NCBI RefSeq assembly: GCF_900102025.1
Contig: NZ_FNAU01000001.1
Span: forward strand, 62,001-126,000
Origin: Actinobaculum suis
Lineage (GTDB): Bacteria > Actinomycetota > Actinomycetes > Actinomycetales > Actinomycetaceae
Direction: 5' to 3'
Length of the DNA: 64,000 nt
The stretch's first letter is position 1. The number at the start of each line of letters is the position of its first letter. The notes beneath the pieces are model-generated. The model saw only the letters and a program-made list of their open reading frames with translations, had not been told where the DNA came from and did not search any database. Position numbers and translations under genes: made by a program. Below are positions 43,322 through 51,944 of the stretch, in pieces.

Positions 43322-43882
43322 ATGTCGCTTATTAATACCCAGATTCAGCCCTGGGAATCGCAGGCTTACCACAACGGCAAGTTCATCGATGTTTCGACCG
43401 AAGATTTTGCCGGGCGCTGGGTGATCGTCTTCTTCTACCCGGGTGATTTCACCTTCGTCTGCCCCACGGAACTGGCAGATCTGGAAGAGATCTACCCCGA
43501 ACTGCAGGAGATCGGCGTAGATGTTTATTCGGTTTCCCGTGATTCGCACTTCGTGCACAAGGCTTGGCACGAAACTTCGCCCGACGTTTCTAAGGTCACC
43601 TACCCGATGATTGGCGATGTGAAGGGCGAAATCACGCAGGCTTTCGACAATATGCGTCCCACTGGCCTGGCGGATCGTTCCACTTACCTCATCGATCCGG
43701 ACGGCATCATCCAATACATCGAAACCACCTCGGAGGGTGTGGGCCGCAACGCTAAGGAACTGCTCCGCAAGGTCAAGGCCGCCCAGCACGTACGGGCACA
43801 TCCGGACCAGGTCTGCCCGGCCAACTGGGAAGAGGGCGATGAGACCCTCACTCCGTCCTTCGACCTCTCGGGGAAGATCTAA
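43322..43882 (+). CDS. ahpC: AhpC, alkyl hydroperoxide reductase peroxiredoxin
   Basis: Typical 2-Cys peroxiredoxin reducing H2O2, organic peroxides and peroxynitrite, 186 aa. Peroxidatic Cys47 in FVCPTE and resolving Cys165 in QVCPANW are present. It resembles the enterobacterial AhpC type that pairs with AhpF, rather than the mycobacterial AhpC/AhpD type. AAGGAG precedes the ATG, and the stop directly abuts ahpF. The pair sits as an insertion between dapB and the M16 peptidase. Confidence 0.98.
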   Translation: MSLINTQIQPWESQAYHNGKFIDVSTEDFAGRWVIVFFYPGDFTFVCPTELADLEEIYPELQEIGVDVYSVSRDSHFVHKAWHETSPDVSKVTYPMIGDVKGEITQAFDNMRPTGLADRSTYLIDPDGIIQYIETTSEGVGRNAKELLRKVKAAQHVRAHPDQVCPANWEEGDETLTPSFDLSGKI

Positions 43883-45484
43883 ATGACAGTTTTGGATGCA
43901 CAAACAACAGCGCAGCTGAAGAAGTATTTCGAGCTCATCCGCGAACCGATCGAACTTGAACTCGTGGCTGATGAGTCTCCGGAATCGGCAAAGTTGCGTG
44001 CCTTCCTGGAGGAAACCGCGGCGATTTCCGAAAAGATTACGGTGCGCGAAGTTACTGGTGAGCGGGCCCCTGCTTTTCGGATTAGCCGTACCGGTACCGA
44101 TGTAGCGGTAACTTTCGCCGGCTATCCGGGCGGGAGGGAGTTCGAGTCCTTCCTGCTGGCCGTACTCCAGGTAGGCGGGCATCCCGTAAAGATCGACGAG
44201 GATGTAGCGCAAGCCGTACGCGAACTTCCTGCCCTGGAATTCACCACCTACATTTCCCAGACCTGCCAAAACTGCCCGGTAGTGGTACAAGCTTTGAACG
44301 CGATGAGCGTACTCAACCCAAAGATTCGCCACACCGCGGTAGAAGGCAGCTCGCATCGCGCCGAAGTAGAACGTTTGGGTGTGCTCAGTGTGCCCACGAT
44401 CTACCTGAATGGGGAAGAATTCGCACAAGGGCGCATGGGCGTGGAGAAAATCATCGCGAAGCTGGCCGAATCCGGCAAGCTCGCAGATGCTTCGGGTACG
44501 ACGCCGGACGGCACGCTACGCCCCATCGCGGAACGGCGTATGGATAAGGCCGATGATTACGACGTGCTCGTGATCGGTGGCGGCCCGGCCGGTGCGACGG
44601 CCGCGATCTATTCTGCCCGCAAGGGTTTGAAGACGGCTTTGGCTACCGGCACGATCGGCGGTCAGGTATTGGAAACCACCGATATCGAAAACATTACCGG
44701 CACCCCGCATATCGAAGGTGTTGACTTTGGGGCAGCCATTGAACGCCACCTCGGAGATTACGAGATCGATATTTACGAATCGGTAGAAGCCACCGGTTTG
44801 GAGCGTACCGATGCCGGTAAGATCCACGTGACCTTCGCCGGCGGTGGGGAGCTGCGCGGCCGGTCGGCAATTTTGGCGCTGGGTGCGAGCTGGCGTTTGC
44901 TCGGAGTGCCGGGCGAATCCGAATACCGCACGAAGGGCGTTTCCTTCTGCGCGCACTGCGATGGCCCCATGTTCGCCGGCAAACCGCTGGCGGTGGTGGG
45001 TGGAGGTAACTCCGGCGTGGAAGCCGCCATCGATTTGGCGGGCGTAGCCAGCCACGTTTCCCTCTTCGAGTTCCAAGACCACCTCAACGCCGATTCGGTA
45101 CTCATCAAGAAGGCCGAAGCCACGGAAAACATTGATATTCACGTGAATGCGGCAGTGAGCGAAGTGCTCGGCGACGGCGAAAAGGTAACCGGCCTGGCCT
45201 GGAATGATCGTGCCTCTGGTGAACGCCACGAAATTGACCTTTCCGGCGTTTTCGTTCAGATCGGCCTGGTTCCTGCAACCGCCTGGTTGGGCGATACTGT
45301 GGAACGCAACCGGGCTGGCGAAATCATTGTGGATAAGCAAGGCGCTACCTCGCTCGAGGGAGTGTATGCCGCCGGAGATTGTACCGATGGTCCCTTCAAG
45401 CAGGTTTCGACCGCTTTGGGATCCGGCGCTACCGCGGCGCTCGGCGCCTTCAACCATATGATCCGCGAGGGCGTGGAAGCCTAA
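43883..45484 (+). CDS. ahpF: AhpF, NADH-dependent AhpC reductase
   Basis: Flavoprotein regenerating AhpC, 533 aa. The N-terminal tandem thioredoxin-fold domain has a CQNC redox centre at 128-131; the C-terminal thioredoxin-reductase part has FAD loop VIGGGPAGATAA, redox pair CAHC, NAD loop VVGGGNSGVEAA and AAGDCTD. ATG follows the ahpC stop with no gap. Codons 103-112 lie in a 28-bp sequence that is exactly repeated at 26651-26678. Confidence 0.97.
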   Translation: MTVLDAQTTAQLKKYFELIREPIELELVADESPESAKLRAFLEETAAISEKITVREVTGERAPAFRISRTGTDVAVTFAGYPGGREFESFLLAVLQVGGHPVKIDEDVAQAVRELPALEFTTYISQTCQNCPVVVQALNAMSVLNPKIRHTAVEGSSHRAEVERLGVLSVPTIYLNGEEFAQGRMGVEKIIAKLAESGKLADASGTTPDGTLRPIAERRMDKADDYDVLVIGGGPAGATAAIYSARKGLKTALATGTIGGQVLETTDIENITGTPHIEGVDFGAAIERHLGDYEIDIYESVEATGLERTDAGKIHVTFAGGGELRGRSAILALGASWRLLGVPGESEYRTKGVSFCAHCDGPMFAGKPLAVVGGGNSGVEAAIDLAGVASHVSLFEFQDHLNADSVLIKKAEATENIDIHVNAAVSEVLGDGEKVTGLAWNDRASGERHEIDLSGVFVQIGLVPATAWLGDTVERNRAGEIIVDKQGATSLEGVYAAGDCTDGPFKQVSTALGSGATAALGAFNHMIREGVEA

Positions 45485-45544
45485 AACCAGCACTGCGGGT
45501 TCATGGAGCTGTTTCGCGAAAAACCAGTTCCCCGGTTTCCCTAA

Positions 45545-45663
45545 AACTGGCAAACCGGCCTAACTGGCAAACCGAATTTAGGGCCGCTCCCCTAACTTAG
45601 AGCCGCTTCCCTTAAGTTGGGACAGCTCTCCTGGGGTAGGTAGAACAGCTCTCCTGGGGTAGG
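45545..45663. repeat. degenerate tandem duplications downstream of ahpF
   Basis: AACTGGCAAACCG occurs at 45545 and 45562 (17 bp apart) and ACAGCTCTCCTGGGGTAGG at 45622 and 45645 (23 bp apart). These fill most of the 45485-45692 gap before the terminator; no gene is present. Confidence 0.85.
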
Positions 45664-45692
45664 GCCGCTCACCTCGTTTATTGCAATACTGC

Positions 45693-45745
45693 AACCCGGC
45701 TGGGAATCTCTAGTACAACCGAGATTCCCAGCCGGGTTCTTTTTC
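45693..45745 (+). terminator. intrinsic terminator of ahpCF
   Basis: A perfect 18-bp stem (45693-45710 with 45721-45738, loop 10 nt) is followed by CTTTTTCG on the plus strand. It also faces the end of the convergent M16 peptidase gene but has no T-run on that side. Confidence 0.93.
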
Positions 45746-45786
45746 GTTGTTTGTAAGGGCGAATAATGACGCGGCGTCCACGCTGT

Positions 45787-47100
45787 TTACTGCGCGGCGC
45801 CCACGATGACGCTGGAACGCGGCCCGCTGGCAAGCTCGCGCGCCAATTCCGCGATATCTGCGGCCGTAACTGCCCGCGCCCGGCGAATATGTTCACCTTT
45901 GGAAATGAGCTGGCCGCGGGTTAGTTCGGAGGTGCCTAAACGTTGCATTTCCGCGTTCACGGATTCCCCGCTGAAGACGATATCGGCCCGCACCCGCCGG
46001 AATGCCGATTCCACTTCTTCGGCGCTTACACCGTCGCGAGCTAAACGATCCAGTTCGCTATGCATAAGTTCCATAACTGCAGGCGCGTTTTCGTTCGCAC
46101 ACCCGGCGCTCAAACCGTACATACCGCCTTCCCGGTATGCGTTCAGGAACGAATAGACCGAATAAGCCAGGCCGCGCTTTTCGCGTATCTCTTGGAAGAG
46201 CCGGGAAGAGCTACCTCCGCCGAGGATCGCATTCAAGGCGAACAGCACCGGCAGGCGCTCATCTCGCACATCCAAACCCGGCATGCCAATGAGTACCGCG
46301 GCTTGTTCGACGTCTTTTTGGAGTCGCACGTCTTGCCCGGCCGGATATTGGATGCTGTCGCTTTCCCGGCGGGTGGCCGGATTTTCGGTAGCCGCAAACT
46401 TCCAGCCACCATTTTCCAAGGCATCTACTACACGGCGGCAAAAATCTTCATGGTCCACTGCCCCGGCCGCGGTTACTACTAGCTCTGCGGGCCGGTACAC
46501 GGCGTGGTAGTGCGAGGTGAGGGCCGTGTGCGCTAAGGATTTAATATCTTCTGGGGTGCCGCCAATTGGCCGGCCCAAAGGATGTTTCCCGAACACTAGC
46601 TCGGGTAGTTTTTCCATGGCCACCATGGACGCATCATCGGCGTACATGGCGAGCTCTTCTAGGATCACGCCGCGTTCGGTCTGGAAATCCACTTCGGCAA
46701 GTTTGGCGGAAGTGATCATATCCGCTAGCAAAGCAATAGCTTGCGGCAGATCTTCGTCAATTACATGCCCGTAATAGCAGGTGTATTGCTTGGAAGTGGC
46801 GGCGTTAAAACCGCCACCCAAATAGTCACTTTCGGCCGCAATATCTTGCGCGCTGCGCGTGGCAGTACCTTTAAAGAGCAGGTGTTCCAAGAAATGCGTG
46901 GAACCTTCCGTACCGGGAGTTTCATCACGCGAACCGGCCCCTACCCAAAATGCGACATGGGTGGACCGCACATGCGGCAAAGCCGAAGTCAAAACCCGCA
47001 AACCGCCGGGTAGTACGGAGCGGCGCACCCGCGCGCCTTCATCATCTAGGTCTAAGCTGTGCCCTGTTTCCAAGGGGAGATCAATTAGCGAATAATGCAC
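45787..47100 (-). CDS. M16 family zinc metallopeptidase (pitrilysin/processing-peptidase type)
   Basis: 437-aa protease with the inverted zinc motif HFLEH at 69-73 and the downstream Glu in ERGVILEELAMY, then a second, inactive M16 domain (GLAYSVYSFLNAYREGGMYGL). In actinobacteria this gene (pepR) usually follows pnp; its substrate is not known. GTG start 6 nt after TAGGCT without Shine-Dalgarno suggests leaderless initiation. Confidence 0.92.
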   Translation of the reverse strand: MHYSLIDLPLETGHSLDLDDEGARVRRSVLPGGLRVLTSALPHVRSTHVAFWVGAGSRDETPGTEGSTHFLEHLLFKGTATRSAQDIAAESDYLGGGFNAATSKQYTCYYGHVIDEDLPQAIALLADMITSAKLAEVDFQTERGVILEELAMYADDASMVAMEKLPELVFGKHPLGRPIGGTPEDIKSLAHTALTSHYHAVYRPAELVVTAAGAVDHEDFCRRVVDALENGGWKFAATENPATRRESDSIQYPAGQDVRLQKDVEQAAVLIGMPGLDVRDERLPVLFALNAILGGGSSSRLFQEIREKRGLAYSVYSFLNAYREGGMYGLSAGCANENAPAVMELMHSELDRLARDGVSAEEVESAFRRVRADIVFSGESVNAEMQRLGTSELTRGQLISKGEHIRRARAVTAADIAELARELASGPRSSVIVGAAQ

Positions 47101-47106
47101 CGGACC

Positions 47107-47112
47107 AGCCTA
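47107..47112 (-). promoter_or_regulatory. -10 box of the leaderless M16 peptidase gene
   Basis: TAGGCT on the minus strand, then GGTCCG (6 nt), then GTG. The adjoining 47125-47175 holds repeated CTAGCGGTGC motifs. Confidence 0.6.
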
Positions 47113-47292
47113 ACTGTTTTTTCCTGCTAGCGGTGCAGATACAACCGCTAGCGGTGCTCATACATGTAGCGGAACGTATACAAGTATTGGTTCGCTAGCA
47201 CGGGTGCGGGAGTTTCCATTTCCGCACACGCCGATTCCGTTGCCCGGGGAGTGGGGCGCCAGCAGATGCCCGTGAGTTTCGGTAACAGCACG

Positions 47293-47339
47293 GCGGTCCC
47301 CGGGTGGCGGGGCTACTGCCCTGCCCACCCGGGGACCGC
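47293..47339 (-). terminator. candidate terminator hairpin after pnp
   Basis: A perfect 15-bp GC-rich stem (47293-47307 with 47325-47339, loop 17 nt) lies 42 bp after the pnp stop. No T-run follows, so it may act as an RNA-stabilising 3' hairpin or a factor-assisted terminator. Confidence 0.55.
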
Positions 47340-47380
47340 GAGTTTACGCGGGCCGGTAGCGCCGCGTATGTAATCTGTTT

Positions 47381-49942
47381 TTAGCCTTCAGCCGGCTTGG
47401 TGTGCGTGCGGCGGCGACGCCGGCTGCCCCGGCTTCCCCGCGTAGTACGGCGCGAACCGCGCCCACCTTGCCGTGCTTCACCGTTTTCTTCGGATGCAGC
47501 CTCACCGTCGTTTTCTTCTGCTTCTTCCGCGGAAGTGGCGGAAGGTGCAGATTCAGCCGAATCGGCCGTGGCAGAAGAACGGGTGGAGGTGCGCCGGCGG
47601 GTGCGGCTGCGCCGCGATCCGCGCGAATTGGAAGCCGATTCCTTAGCTTCCGGTGCTTCCTCAGCTTCCGATGCTTCCTTAGCTTCCGATGCTTCCTCGG
47701 TTTCTTCTTCCGTGCCGTGGTTTTCGGCATCCGTGCTTTCGGCGTCGGCGCCCCCGGCAACGGCGAGGGAAACCTTTCCGCGATCATCGATCTCGGTAAT
47801 TTCTACCTCTACCTTGTCACCCACGTTGAGCACGTCTTCTACCTGCTCCACGCGCTTACCACCTACGAGGCGGCGGATTTGCGAGATGTGGAGAAGGCCG
47901 TCGCGGCCCGGAGTGAGGGAAATGAAAGCGCCAAAGGTGGTGGTCTTGACCACGGTACCTACGTAGCGTTCGCCCACTTCCGGTAGTTGCGGGTTGGCGA
48001 TCTCGTTGACCATATCCCGAGCGGCTTCCGCGGCCGGACCATCGGTAGCGCCAATGAAAACAGTGCCGTCTTCTTCAATGGTGATTTCGGCGCCCGTTTC
48101 GTCTTGGATCTGGTTGATCATCTTGCCCTTCGGGCCGATCACTTCACCGATCTTATCCACCGGGATGTTCACGGTAAGGATCCGCGGCGCGGTGGGAGCC
48201 ATTTCGTCCGGGCTGTCAATTGCTCCGCTCATGAAGTCGAGGATTGCCACCCGTGCGTCCCGGGCTTGGTCCAGCGCGCTAGAAAGTACGTCTGCCGGAA
48301 TCCCGTCGAGCTTGGTATCAAGCTGCAGGGCGGTGATGTACTGCTTGGTGCCAGCCACCTTGAAGTCCATATCTCCCAGGGCGTCTTCCGCGCCGAGGAT
48401 ATCGGTAAGCGCTACCGAACGCATTTCGCCGTCGATTTCGGCGGTGATCAGACCCATGGCAATACCGGCCACCGGGGCGCGCAGCGGCACGCCCGCGTTG
48501 AGCAAGGAAAGCGTAGAGGCACACACGGATGCCATGGAGGAAGAACCATTCGACCCCATGGTTTCCGATACCTGCCGGATGGCGTACGGGAATTCTTCAC
48601 GGGAGGGCAACTGCGATTCGAGTGCCATTTCCGCGAGGTGCCCGTGCCCGATTTCGCGCCGCTTGGGCGAACCTACGCGGCCGGTTTCGCCGGTGCAGTA
48701 GGGCGGGAAGTTGTAGTGGTGCATGTAACGCTTTGCCGTTATCGGCAAAAGGTTATCAAGCTGCTGTTCCATCTTCAGCATATTAAGCGTGGTAACACCC
48801 AAAACCTGGGTTTCGCCGCGCTGGAAGATAGAAGATCCATGCACGCGCGGAAGCACTGCCACATCGGCGTAGAGAGACCGAATATCGCGCGGGCCGCGCC
48901 CGTCCATACGCACACCCTGGGTAAGCACGTGTTCGCGCATAACCTGCTTGAAGCTAGCGTTTACTGCCGCGCTTAGTGCCTTCGCGTCTTCTTCTTCGTC
49001 ATAAGCAGCATCGTCTCCGCTGGTCAGTTCGCTGACCACCGCTTCGGTAAGCTCGTTGAGCGCGTTATCACGTTCCTGCTTATCCACAATGCCCAAAATG
49101 CCATCGAAGCGATCACCCAGTTGCTTTTCGACGGCGGCGTACTGTTCTTCCGCGTAATCGGGGAAGATCGGGTATTCCACCTTTTCCTTACCGCATTCGT
49201 CAATGAGCTTTTGCTGGGCTTCGCACAGGGTGCGAATCACTGGCTTGGCGGCTTCAATACCTTGGGAAACGATCGCTTCGGTGGGTGCAATCCCGCCGGA
49301 AGTAATGTTTTCTTCGGTCTTTTCTGGCGCTTGCGCTTCGATCGTGGTGATAGCGACGTCGTTACCCACCACGCGGCCCGCAATATCCATCGTGAAGGTG
49401 GAACGGGCAATTTCCGAATAGCGCGGGAATGCCACCCACTGGCCATCTACCAGGGCAAGGCGGGTGCCGCCTACCGGCCCGGCAAAGGGTAGATCGGAAA
49501 GCGAAGTGGAAAGCGAAGCCGCATTGATAGCGAGTACGTCATAAGCATCGTCCGGGGCTACCGAAAGCACGGTTGCCACGATCTGCACTTCGTTACGCAT
49601 CCCCTTGGTAAACAGTGGACGCAAAGGCCGATCGATAATCCGGCAAGCCAAAATAGCGTCCGTTGAGGGACGCCCTTCCCGGCGGAAGAAGCTACCGGGG
49701 ATCCGGCCCACGGCGTATTGGCGTTCTTCTACATCAACGGTGAGCGGGAAGAAGTCAAAATGCTCTTTCGGGGCGCTGGAAGCGGTGGTGGCCGAAAGGA
49801 CAGTAGTTTCTCCGTCCAGGTAGGCCAAGGCGCTTCCCGACGCCTGCTGGGCGAGCAACCCAGTTTCAAAACGAATCGTGCGGGTACCGAAGGAGCCGTT
49901 ATCGATCACGGCTTCCACGGAATGTACGTTAGGACCCTCCAC
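47381..49942 (-). CDS. pnp: polynucleotide phosphorylase
   Basis: Phosphorolytic 3'-5' exoribonuclease, 853 aa. Two RNase PH domains ([15 protein letters not shown] in the first; [12 protein letters not shown] and [10 protein letters not shown] in the second), a KH domain ([20 protein letters not shown]), and an S1 domain ([17 protein letters not shown]). The last ~110 residues are a Glu/Ala stretch and an Arg/Ser/Thr/Gly-rich basic tail, common in actinobacterial PNPases. GTG start with AAGGAGG upstream. It follows rpsO as usual. Confidence 0.97.
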   Translation of the reverse strand: MEGPNVHSVEAVIDNGSFGTRTIRFETGLLAQQASGSALAYLDGETTVLSATTASSAPKEHFDFFPLTVDVEERQYAVGRIPGSFFRREGRPSTDAILACRIIDRPLRPLFTKGMRNEVQIVATVLSVAPDDAYDVLAINAASLSTSLSDLPFAGPVGGTRLALVDGQWVAFPRYSEIARSTFTMDIAGRVVGNDVAITTIEAQAPEKTEENITSGGIAPTEAIVSQGIEAAKPVIRTLCEAQQKLIDECGKEKVEYPIFPDYAEEQYAAVEKQLGDRFDGILGIVDKQERDNALNELTEAVVSELTSGDDAAYDEEEDAKALSAAVNASFKQVMREHVLTQGVRMDGRGPRDIRSLYADVAVLPRVHGSSIFQRGETQVLGVTTLNMLKMEQQLDNLLPITAKRYMHHYNFPPYCTGETGRVGSPKRREIGHGHLAEMALESQLPSREEFPYAIRQVSETMGSNGSSSMASVCASTLSLLNAGVPLRAPVAGIAMGLITAEIDGEMRSVALTDILGAEDALGDMDFKVAGTKQYITALQLDTKLDGIPADVLSSALDQARDARVAILDFMSGAIDSPDEMAPTAPRILTVNIPVDKIGEVIGPKGKMINQIQDETGAEITIEEDGTVFIGATDGPAAEAARDMVNEIANPQLPEVGERYVGTVVKTTTFGAFISLTPGRDGLLHISQIRRLVGGKRVEQVEDVLNVGDKVEVEITEIDDRGKVSLAVAGGADAESTDAENHGTEEETEEASEAKEASEAEEAPEAKESASNSRGSRRSRTRRRTSTRSSATADSAESAPSATSAEEAEENDGEAASEENGEARQGGRGSRRTTRGSRGSRRRRRTHTKPAEG

Positions 49943-50176
49943 GGGACCTCCTTGTTCTTGTTTCTTATCTTTTCCCGCCGCGGTCGTCAGTAAAAACTCA
50001 CGGAGTGAGCGGCTCGCAGCAATGCGCTTGCGGCCGGCTTATATATTCTTTGCATTCTCCGGAAGCTATCACCGAAGACCACACGGGATCTCCTGCTATC
50101 TATATCTTCTATTAGTGTTTGCACACGAGGCCAGATTTCTGGACGAAACTGGAAAACCCTCATGGCATACTGAAAG

Positions 50177-50202
50177 CGGCCCGGAACTACTCCGAGCCGC
50201 CC
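50177..50202 (-). terminator. weak terminator hairpin after rpsO
   Basis: GCGGCCCGGA and TCCGAGCCGC form an imperfect stem with a 5-nt loop, followed on the minus strand by TTTCAGT. Partial readthrough into pnp is likely. The rest of 49943-50213 shows no gene. Confidence 0.5.
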
Positions 50203-50213
50203 ACGATTTTCTC

Positions 50214-50483
50214 CTAGCGACGCAGTCCTAGGCGCGAAATGAGAGAACGGTAACGTTCAATATCCTCATCGGCCAGGTACGTCAGCAAACGACGGCGTTG
50301 CCCGATCAAGAGCATCAAACCGCGCCGCGAATGGTGATCGTGAACGTGAGTGCGGAAATGCTCCGTCAGGTTCTTAATACGAGCCGAGAGCAGAGCCACC
50401 TGGACCTCCGGCGAACCGGTGTCTCCCTCGTGGGTCGCGTATTCGGCAATGATCTTCTGCTTTTCCTCAGTAGAGAGGGACAT
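50214..50483 (-). CDS. rpsO: 30S ribosomal protein S15
   Basis: 89-aa primary rRNA-binding protein of the 30S platform. The canonical sequence is present: [32 protein letters not shown] and [18 protein letters not shown] stands 7 nt before the ATG. rpsO-pnp order is conserved. Confidence 0.99.
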   Translation of the reverse strand: MSLSTEEKQKIIAEYATHEGDTGSPEVQVALLSARIKNLTEHFRTHVHDHHSRRGLMLLIGQRRRLLTYLADEDIERYRSLISRLGLRR

Positions 50484-50730
50484 GCGATTCTCCTTTAGTA
50501 TCCGTTGCGCGGAGCAGCGGGGCCTGTTCTCCCGAGCATGACGCTACCGCGGCCGATCGACGGCAATCAAATATCTTAGCACCCGTGCATACCCTCCCGC
50601 TTGTGGTACTGCTCGCAAGCAAGGTCGACACTGCTCGCAAGCAAGGCCGGCAGGGTGCGGACGATTCAGGTGAGGCGAAGGTGATTCCTGAAGCAACGCA
50701 GCCGCTCATTGCGCGGTTATTTACCACCAT

Positions 50731-50790
50731 TTACTGCGCGGTTGCGGGGGTTGCTTACTGCGCGGTTAGCGGAGTTGCTTACTGCGCGGT
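50731..50790. repeat. 24-bp tandem repeat that triplicates the ribF stop codon
   Basis: TTACTGCGCGGTT begins at 50731, 50755 and 50779, exactly 24 bp apart. The copy at 50779 is the real ribF end (minus-strand ACCGCGCAGTAA); the other two repeat the same last codons and stop downstream. Upstream of these, CTGCTCGCAAGCAAGG is also duplicated (50609 and 50632). Confidence 0.95.
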
Positions 50791-51771
50791 TACTTGCCCG
50801 GGCGCGAGGCGGACGGCAGGCGGAACTCCTAATTTGTCCGCCACTTCTAGCAAGTCCTGATCCATGCGGGCTTGCAGACCGCTCACCTCATCAAATTTCA
50901 TCATGGGCCGGATATAAGCAATAAATTCCACGGAAATTTCTTCGCCGTACAGATTTAGATCCGAACGTCCGAGCACATGTGCTTCTACCGTGCGGCTCTT
51001 CGCCCCGAATTGCGGATTACTGCCCACGGAAATCGCGGCCGGAAGATACTCGGTGGCGCGCGTGCCTGGCACCGCTCGTACCAGCCAACCGGCATAGACG
51101 CCGTCGGCAGGAACTTCCCCCAACTCGCTTCCGGAAAGGTTCGCGGTGGGGAATCCAAGTTCCCGTCCCCGCTTAGCGCCATGTTCCACCACGCCACGGA
51201 TACGGTGTGGGCGCCCTAAGATTTCGGCGGCATCGCTAACATTTCCAGCTTCGAGGAGTTCCCGAACTTTTGTAGAAGACCAACGCTGCCCATCCGGCCC
51301 GCACAGGTCGCTCACGACGTCGATATCCACACCGAAGCGTTGCCCCAGGCTGAGAAGGGCACGCGTATCGCCGGCGTTACCGCGCCCGAACCGAGCATCT
51401 TCACCAACAACAACTCCGCGGGCCCGCAATTGGCCCATCAGCTGGCGGGTAAAAAACTCCTGCGGGGAGGCTTGCGCATAGGCGAGTGAATAATCCTGCA
51501 CATAGGTAGCACCGATCCCGGAGGCGGCAATGCGATTGAGCCGGTCTTCTAAGTTGATAATGAGCGGGACCTTGCTCTTCGGGTTGTGAATTGTTGCTGG
51601 ATGCGGATCAAAAGTGAGGACCACCGGCATCCACCCATGGGTGCGGGCCATTTCTACGGTCCGCCGTAAAATCGCCCGATGGCCGCGATGTACGCCGTCG
51701 AAGATACCGAACGTTACAGCTGTTGCACTCAAGTCTGCCGGGATGTCTTCCGGCCTACGCCAAATTTGCAC
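50779..51771 (-). CDS. ribF: RibF, bifunctional riboflavin kinase/FAD synthetase
   Basis: Converts riboflavin to FMN and FAD, 330 aa. The N-terminal nucleotidyltransferase domain has TFGIFDGVHRGH and LTFDPHPA, and WSSTKVRELL; the C-terminal kinase domain has RGRELGFPTANL and DGVYAGWL. GTG at 51771 is chosen because it lies 6 nt after TATGGT (leaderless) and starts the fold; the open frame to 51828 adds an unrelated stretch. No FMN riboswitch was seen. The gene's last codons are repeated downstream. Confidence 0.95.
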   Translation of the reverse strand: MQIWRRPEDIPADLSATAVTFGIFDGVHRGHRAILRRTVEMARTHGWMPVVLTFDPHPATIHNPKSKVPLIINLEDRLNRIAASGIGATYVQDYSLAYAQASPQEFFTRQLMGQLRARGVVVGEDARFGRGNAGDTRALLSLGQRFGVDIDVVSDLCGPDGQRWSSTKVRELLEAGNVSDAAEILGRPHRIRGVVEHGAKRGRELGFPTANLSGSELGEVPADGVYAGWLVRAVPGTRATEYLPAAISVGSNPQFGAKSRTVEAHVLGRSDLNLYGEEISVEFIAYIRPMMKFDEVSGLQARMDQDLLEVADKLGVPPAVRLAPGQVTAQ

Positions 51772-51777
51772 CCCCTC

Positions 51778-51783
51778 ACCATA
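51778..51783 (-). promoter_or_regulatory. -10 box of leaderless ribF
   Basis: TATGGT on the minus strand, then GAGGGG (6 nt), then GTG. GAGGGG touches the start codon, too close for a Shine-Dalgarno. Confidence 0.55.
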
Positions 51784-51903
51784 CCTTTTACGGGGCACAG
51801 AAAGCAGTACGCACACCCAAGCAAACATCTAGGACTTTCGTCTCAGGGGTGGCGCGGGTGCACATTCGCCCCTTTTCGAGACGCACTTAGCGGTGCTAAC
51901 GTG

Positions 51904-51921
51904 TACTACAACGGTTTAGTA
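51904..51921. promoter_or_regulatory. LacI-family operator upstream of the AGE-family gene
   Basis: ACTACAACGGTTTAGT (51905-51920), flanked by T and A that extend the palindrome, has conserved ACTA/TAGT ends and a central CG. It matches the site at 59144-59159 at 13 of 16 positions. It ends 23 nt before the ATG. Confidence 0.7.
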
Positions 51922-51944
51922 GAGCATCGTCAAGGGAGACGCAT

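Noticed and set aside
43220-44428. Long minus-strand open frame of 402 codons under ahpC/ahpF
   Set aside because: It is the antisense shadow of two certain genes and shows no domain; GC-biased codon use commonly opens such frames.
44516-45553. Minus-strand open frame of 345 codons under ahpF
   Set aside because: Antisense to a well-conserved gene, with no motif and no ribosome-binding site.
50585-50860. Plus-strand open frame of 91 codons with repeated YCAV units
   Set aside because: It is antisense to ribF over its last third and otherwise translates tandem repeats; it has no ribosome-binding site or recognisable domain.
51772-51944. FMN riboswitch near ribF
   Set aside because: ribF appears leaderless, and the conserved RFN-element blocks are not present in the gap.
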